A DNA stretch of 8,675 nt from Acidimicrobiia bacterium (GTDB lineage Bacteria > Actinomycetota > Acidimicrobiia > Spongiisociales > UBA5794): NCBI GenBank assembly GCA_030618675.1, contig JAUXCV010000055.1:1-8675 (forward strand). The letters are read 5' to 3'. Shown piece after piece: positions 4,713-8,675 of the stretch (the stretch's first letter is position 1; each line of letters opens with the position of its first letter). The notes beneath the pieces were generated by a model, which searched no databases, had not been told where the DNA came from, and saw only the letters and a list, made by a program, of their open reading frames with translations. Both the position numbers and the translations under genes were made by a program.

Positions 4713-7700
4713 TCACTCGTCGCCGTTCTTCGGAACGAGAGCTGCCGCGGACAACTCAGCATCTCCGTCCAGGCTCACGACCCTGACACCGGTCGATTCC
4801 CGCCTCTGACGGCTGATGTCGGACACAGCCTGACGGATCACGATGCCGTCGGACGAGATCATGAACACTTCGTCTTCGGGACTCACGGCTCTGGCCGCGA
4901 TGAGCGTGCCCCGGACCCTTGTGAGCTTCATCGCTTTGACTCCCATGCCTCCGCGTCCCTGGCGCCGGAAGAGGTCCATCTTCGTCCTCTTCCCGTAGCC
5001 ACCGCTGGTGAGTAGCAGAATGTCGCCGCCCTCCTCAGCCGTCGTAGCGGCAACGACCACGTCACCCTCGCGAAGCCTGATCCCCCTCACCCCCTGAGAC
5101 GCTCGACCGAGCGGGCGGGCATCGTTCTCGCTGAAGCGAATGCCCTGGCCGTTCCTCGTGAACATGAGGAGGTCGTTCTCTCCACTCGTGGCACGCACGT
5201 CGACAACCTCGTCACCTTCCTGGAGCTTGATCGCGACCAGTACCTGGTTCCTGGAGTCGTAGGCGCTGAACTTCGACTTCTTCACCTGACCGTACTTGGT
5301 GAACATCACGAGATAGCGGTGAGTCTCGTAGTCGCGGGTGTCGATCACCGCCTCGATGATCTCGTCGGGATCCATCGGCAGCACCGACTGCACGAGGACA
5401 CCCTTCGCTGTGCGATCCTTCCGGGGAATCTCGTGAGCCCGGAGCCGATAGACCTTCCCTCGGTTCGTGAAGATCAACAGATAGGCGTGCGCCGTCGTGT
5501 GGATCACATGCTCGATGATGTCGTCCTCTCGGAGGGCGGCACCCCGAACGCCCCGGCCACCACGGCCCTGGGTCCGATACGTCTTCGCTATCACCGACTT
5601 GATGTAGCCGGCTGCCGAGACCGTGACGACGAGTTCCTCGTCGGCGATCAGGTCCTCGAGAGACATCTCCCCCTCGTCGGGGATGATGCGGCTCCTCCGA
5701 TTGTCCCCGAATTTGTCCCGGACGATCGTGAGCTCCTCACCGACGAGGGCGCGTCGCAACTCCTCGCTCGCAAGCAAAGCCTCGAGTTCCCGAATCAGTT
5801 CCTGAAGCTGCTCGTACTCCTCACGCAGCTTCCCGGTCTCAAGTGCGGTCAACCGGCGCAGCGGCATGTCGAGGATGTGGTTCGCCTGGATCTCGCTCAG
5901 CTCGAATCGATCCATCAGAGCAGACCGTGCCGCGGCGACGTCTTCCGACGACTTGATGATCTCGACCACCTCGTCGATGTTGTCCAGAGCGATGAGGAGG
6001 CCTTCAACGATGTGGGCTCGAGCCTCTGCCTTGGCAAGACGGAATCGGCTTCTGCGCTCGATCACCTCGAGCTGATGGGCGATGTAGTAGTGAACCATCT
6101 CTGCCACGTTGAGCGTTCGCGGAACGCTGTCGACGAGAGCGATCTGGTTGACGGAGAAGTTCTCCTCGAGCTGGGTGTGCTTGAAGAGTTGGTTGAGAAT
6201 GACCTGAGGGTTGGCATCCTTCTTGAGTTCGATGACCAGCCGGGTTCCTTCCCTGTCCGACTCGTCGCGCAGGTCGGCGATCCCGGTAAGGATCTTCTTC
6301 CGAACGAGCTCTGCCGTCTTCGCCATGATCCGGTCGCGCGAGACCTGGTAGGGGATCTCGGTGACGATGATCCCCATGCGCCCGCGTCCGCGTCCCATCT
6401 CGACGATGTCGGTGACGGCGCGCATCTTCACCGATCCTCGGCCGGTTGCGAGTGCCTGCTTGACGCCGTTCATCCCCACGATGTAGGCCCCGGTCGGGAA
6501 GTCCGGCCCCTTGATGAACTCGGAGATGTCGTTGACGGTCGCCTCAGGATGATCGAGGCCGTGGAGTACCGCATCGATAACCTCCGTGAGGTTGTGCGGA
6601 GGGATGTTCGTCGCCATTCCTACGGCGATTCCGGTCGAACCGTTGACGAGCAGGTTCGGGAAACGGGCGGGCAGAACGCTCGGCTCTTGGCGCTCACCCG
6701 AGTAGTTGTCCGTCCATTCAACGGTGTCCTCATCGATGCCCTCGAGGAGATGCGCCGCAATCGGCGCCATCCGCGCCTCGGTGTTGTGGTTGATGAATCC
6801 GTTACCGAGGAAAGCGTGATCTTCAGAGTCGACGCGGATCGAGTAGACGGGCCTCGTACCGGCGTCCTCTACTACGGACACGGTTGCGTAGTAGTAGCCG
6901 TGGTCGACGAGATGGGTCGCCATCTTTCGCACGTCGGGATCAGCAATGTGGTCGAGAATGGCTTCGCCGTTGCGCTCCCACCTCTCGACACGATCGATGT
7001 TGTGCTTCTTCAACCGCTCGATTCCGCCCCTCCCTGCTTCAGATCGTATGTAGTCGGCGAGGAACGGAATGGCGTCACGCGAGAGCGCCGTCGTCTGGGC
7101 CGGCTGTCCTTCGAGTTCGAGAGAAAGCTTCTCGTGCTTCGTTCCGAAGAAACCGACACGGTCCGCGAATTGGGAAACCTCACGCCAGTTTGTGAGACAG
7201 ACCTTCACTTCTCCGTTGTCGTAGTGGCTCAGCTTCGAGATGATTCCGAACTCGAGCAACAGGAGTTGGACATCGGCCGCAAGTTGGTCACTCCGGGTCG
7301 AATACGTGACCTGGACCGTGTTCTTGCCGAGATTCGAGGATGAACCGTCTCCCTCGAAGAGTCCCGCGAGGAAGGCTTGTTTGTCATCCCGGCTTGCTCT
7401 CCAGACCGCCTCCGGGATGCTCTTGTCAGCGCTGCGAAGGCCGACAAGAGCGCCGAGCGGCGAGTCGTGGAAGGCCGCGAGATTGTGGATGTCTATCTCG
7501 AAGAGTGTCTTCCCAGAAGGGAGAACCCGCTCCGACACATACCGGGTACCGCCGACGACCCGGTCGTACGCTGCGAGAACCTCTTCGAAGTACTCCCTGT
7601 CGGTGTTGTTGAATCCGGCGCGGCCGCTCGACGCCCAACCTTCAGCCACCCATGCGCCGAGCAAGAGCGCCTCTCCATCACCGAGGACGGCTCCGCCATC

Positions 7701-8402
7701 AGCGGCGTCATCGGATCGAGCGATCGCCACCCGATCTCCTTCCTGGATCTCGTCGAGGAGTTTCCAGAGGAGCACGGGAACACCCTCGATCGCTGTGAGC
7801 GTCAGCACCGGATGGTTGTGCGTCCCGGTGAGTTCAAGACCTTCGTTCGTCACAAGCCGGAGGGTCGGGTGGTCGCCGCTATGGAAGAGGCGGTCGGCCG
7901 CCTGCAATTCTCCGTGTCTTCCAAGCACCTTGAGAGAGATGTCGTGGTCCGACCCGGGAGCGGCTTCCGGAACGGTTTCCCTGATCAGGATCGTTCCGTC
8001 CGTTGTCCGGATGCGAGTATCCCCGACGACGCAATACCTCATCGCGGCCGGGGGATCGTCGACTGTGCCGAAGTTTCCCTGGGGCTGGATCAGCGGACTC
8101 CTCAGCGAGAAGTCCTGACCGAGACGGACCATGGAGTCGTAGACGGCCTCGGGCGAATGGGGATGGAACCAGCCGACCACGTCGCCGACCACCCGGGCGG
8201 ACTTCCTGAACGGCGTTCCAGGACGGATCCCGGCATCGTGCATGGCGTAGAGGATCCTGCGGTGCACCGGCTTCAGGCCGTCGCGCACGTCGGGAAGAGC
8301 ACGCGAGACGATGACCGACATCGCGTACTCCAGGAACGAGTCCTGCATCTCCCTCTCGATGTCGATACCTATGACTCTGCTCTGCTGTTCTTCGTTCGTC
8401 AT
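4713..8402 (-). CDS. gyrA: DNA gyrase subunit A precursor, containing an intein
   Basis: 1229 codons; removing the 417-residue intein leaves 812, normal for GyrA. It is the breakage-reunion subunit of the type II topoisomerase that introduces negative supercoils. N-extein residues 1-123 hold DGLKPVHRRILYAM, the helix-turn-helix/QRDR region, and the catalytic tyrosine in AAMRY (Tyr123). The C-extein resumes with TEARMAPIA. A coiled-coil region is at about 850-885. The C-terminal beta-pinwheel has a GyrA box QGRGGRG (945-951) and a degenerate second copy QGRGGMG (1148-1154), which together with the upstream gyrB argues for gyrase over topoisomerase IV. The ATG is 8 bases after the gyrB TAG, and its AGGA Shine-Dalgarno overlaps that stop. 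Odd points: HPHSPEAVYD replaces the usual HPHGDSAVYD, and IQPQGNFG replaces VDGQGNFG. Confidence 0.98.
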   Translation of the reverse strand: MTNEEQQSRVIGIDIEREMQDSFLEYAMSVIVSRALPDVRDGLKPVHRRILYAMHDAGIRPGTPFRKSARVVGDVVGWFHPHSPEAVYDSMVRLGQDFSLRSPLIQPQGNFGTVDDPPAAMRYCVVGDTRIRTTDGTILIRETVPEAAPGSDHDISLKVLGRHGELQAADRLFHSGDHPTLRLVTNEGLELTGTHNHPVLTLTAIEGVPVLLWKLLDEIQEGDRVAIARSDDAADGGAVLGDGEALLLGAWVAEGWASSGRAGFNNTDREYFEEVLAAYDRVVGGTRYVSERVLPSGKTLFEIDIHNLAAFHDSPLGALVGLRSADKSIPEAVWRASRDDKQAFLAGLFEGDGSSSNLGKNTVQVTYSTRSDQLAADVQLLLLEFGIISKLSHYDNGEVKVCLTNWREVSQFADRVGFFGTKHEKLSLELEGQPAQTTALSRDAIPFLADYIRSEAGRGGIERLKKHNIDRVERWERNGEAILDHIADPDVRKMATHLVDHGYYYATVSVVEDAGTRPVYSIRVDSEDHAFLGNGFINHNTEARMAPIAAHLLEGIDEDTVEWTDNYSGERQEPSVLPARFPNLLVNGSTGIAVGMATNIPPHNLTEVIDAVLHGLDHPEATVNDISEFIKGPDFPTGAYIVGMNGVKQALATGRGSVKMRAVTDIVEMGRGRGRMGIIVTEIPYQVSRDRIMAKTAELVRKKILTGIADLRDESDREGTRLVIELKKDANPQVILNQLFKHTQLEENFSVNQIALVDSVPRTLNVAEMVHYYIAHQLEVIERRSRFRLAKAEARAHIVEGLLIALDNIDEVVEIIKSSEDVAAARSALMDRFELSEIQANHILDMPLRRLTALETGKLREEYEQLQELIRELEALLASEELRRALVGEELTIVRDKFGDNRRSRIIPDEGEMSLEDLIADEELVVTVSAAGYIKSVIAKTYRTQGRGGRGVRGAALREDDIIEHVIHTTAHAYLLIFTNRGKVYRLRAHEIPRKDRTAKGVLVQSVLPMDPDEIIEAVIDTRDYETHRYLVMFTKYGQVKKSKFSAYDSRNQVLVAIKLQEGDEVVDVRATSGENDLLMFTRNGQGIRFSENDARPLGRASQGVRGIRLREGDVVVAATTAEEGGDILLLTSGGYGKRTKMDLFRRQGRGGMGVKAMKLTRVRGTLIAARAVSPEDEVFMISSDGIVIRQAVSDISRQRRESTGVRVVSLDGDAELSAAALVPKNGDE
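6783..8033 (-). mobile_element. GyrA intein with LAGLIDADG homing endonuclease
   Basis: An in-frame 417-residue insert (precursor residues 124-540) between Tyr123 and Thr541. Splicing blocks are complete: nucleophile Cys124 in CVVGDTRI, block B THNH (194-197), terminal block ending HN (His539-Asn540), and Thr541 as the +1 extein nucleophile. Segments such as DRLFHSGDHP, VPVLLWKLLDEI and VYSIRVDSEDHAF closely resemble the mycobacterial GyrA inteins, which occupy the same Tyr/Thr site. Two dodecapeptide endonuclease motifs are present: LLGAWVAEG with acidic Glu254, and LAGLFEGDG with Asp352. The endonuclease therefore looks intact, unlike the shorter Mycobacterium xenopi mini-intein. Splicing is necessary for activity because the insert abuts the catalytic tyrosine. 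Homing activity is inferred from the intact motifs only. Confidence 0.97.
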
Positions 8403-8410
8403 GCGGTGTC

Positions 8411-8675
8411 CTAGATGTCGAGGAAGCGAACGTCTTTGGCGTTCTGCTGGATGAAGGTGCGGCGGGCCTCGACGTCGGTCCCCATCAGGGTCGAGAACGT
8501 CTCCTCAGCGGAGAACTGGTCCTCGAGCCCCACCTGGAGCAGGGTTCGCCTCTCCGGATCCATGGTCGTGTCCCAGAGTTCGCCGGCGTTCATTTCGCCG
8601 AGACCCTTGAACCGCTGGATGTTCAGCTTCTTGCCTGTGAGCTGCTTCTTGATCTCGTCGAGCCCCGCGTCGTCC
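8411..8675 (-). CDS. gyrB: DNA gyrase subunit B, C-terminal end (cut by window edge)
   Basis: The last 87 residues of GyrB, the ATPase subunit of gyrase; the gene continues past the right edge and its start is not visible. The frame contains the family hallmark IQRFKGLGEMNAGELWDTTM followed by DPERRTLLQV, then an end FLDI with stop TAG, typical of the GyrB C terminus after the TOPRIM domain. The first complete codon in the window is at 8674. gyrA starts 8 bases after the stop, so the two are co-transcribed and probably translationally coupled. Confidence 0.97.
   Translation of the reverse strand, partial: DDAGLDEIKKQLTGKKLNIQRFKGLGEMNAGELWDTTMDPERRTLLQVGLEDQFSAEETFSTLMGTDVEARRTFIQQNAKDVRFLDI

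Noticed and set aside
5319..7343. Long plus-strand open frame (674 codons) opposite gyrA
   Set aside because: It is antisense to a certain gyrA and crosses the intein/extein border. Its residue composition is the typical Asp/Val/Leu/Arg shadow of a high-GC gene, and no domain is recognisable.
7377..8414. Plus-strand open frame (345 codons) opposite the intein and N-extein
   Set aside because: Antisense shadow of gyrA and its intein, with no domain signs.

Overview
The window reads as chromosomal DNA from a high-GC actinobacterium. An acidimicrobiia-like lineage is my best guess, not a proof. Three things support this: the gyrB-gyrA pair with a DUF3566 membrane protein nearby, which is the origin-proximal arrangement of many Actinobacteria; lipoproteins whose lipid cysteine is followed by long Thr/Ser-rich linkers; and -10-like hexamers so close to start codons that transcripts are probably leaderless. 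No rRNA, tRNA, CRISPR array or transposase was seen.

Left part (1-1385). A minus-strand lipoprotein gene runs off the left edge. Its leader carries a clear cobalamin riboswitch with a hairpin that buries the Shine-Dalgarno sequence, so the lipoprotein is most likely the substrate-binding component of a vitamin B12 (or corrinoid) ABC importer. A spacer with an 8-bp tandem repeat inside a large inverted repeat separates it from a divergent plus-strand set: a 44-residue single-span membrane protein, an overlapping 242-residue uncharacterised Rossmann-like protein, and 35 bases later a large secreted redox lipoprotein.

Middle (1421-4712). The plus-strand lipoprotein (thioredoxin-like domain with CINC, six NHL blades, C-terminal beta domain with another Cys pair) resembles NHLRC2-type proteins. 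It converges tail to tail, 9 bases apart, on the minus-strand DUF3566 gene. DUF3566 is divergent from a stand-alone double Clp N-domain protein. Both of these start codons sit 6-7 bases after a -10-like hexamer. The Clp_N gene lies between gyrA and DUF3566, which are next to each other in mycobacteria, and it is flanked by short direct repeats and 7-bp tandem arrays.

Right part (4713-8675). The minus-strand gyrA is interrupted immediately after its catalytic tyrosine codon by a 417-residue in-frame intein that keeps its splicing blocks and both LAGLIDADG acidic residues. The quinolone-resistance-determining region of this GyrA departs strongly from the usual HPHGD-S consensus. The C-terminal end of GyrB, lying 8 bases upstream of gyrA, fills the right edge.

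The most notable items are the intein and the unusual gyrase sequence next to it, the translationally acting B12 riboswitch, and the family of short-period repeats that occupies every larger intergenic gap.
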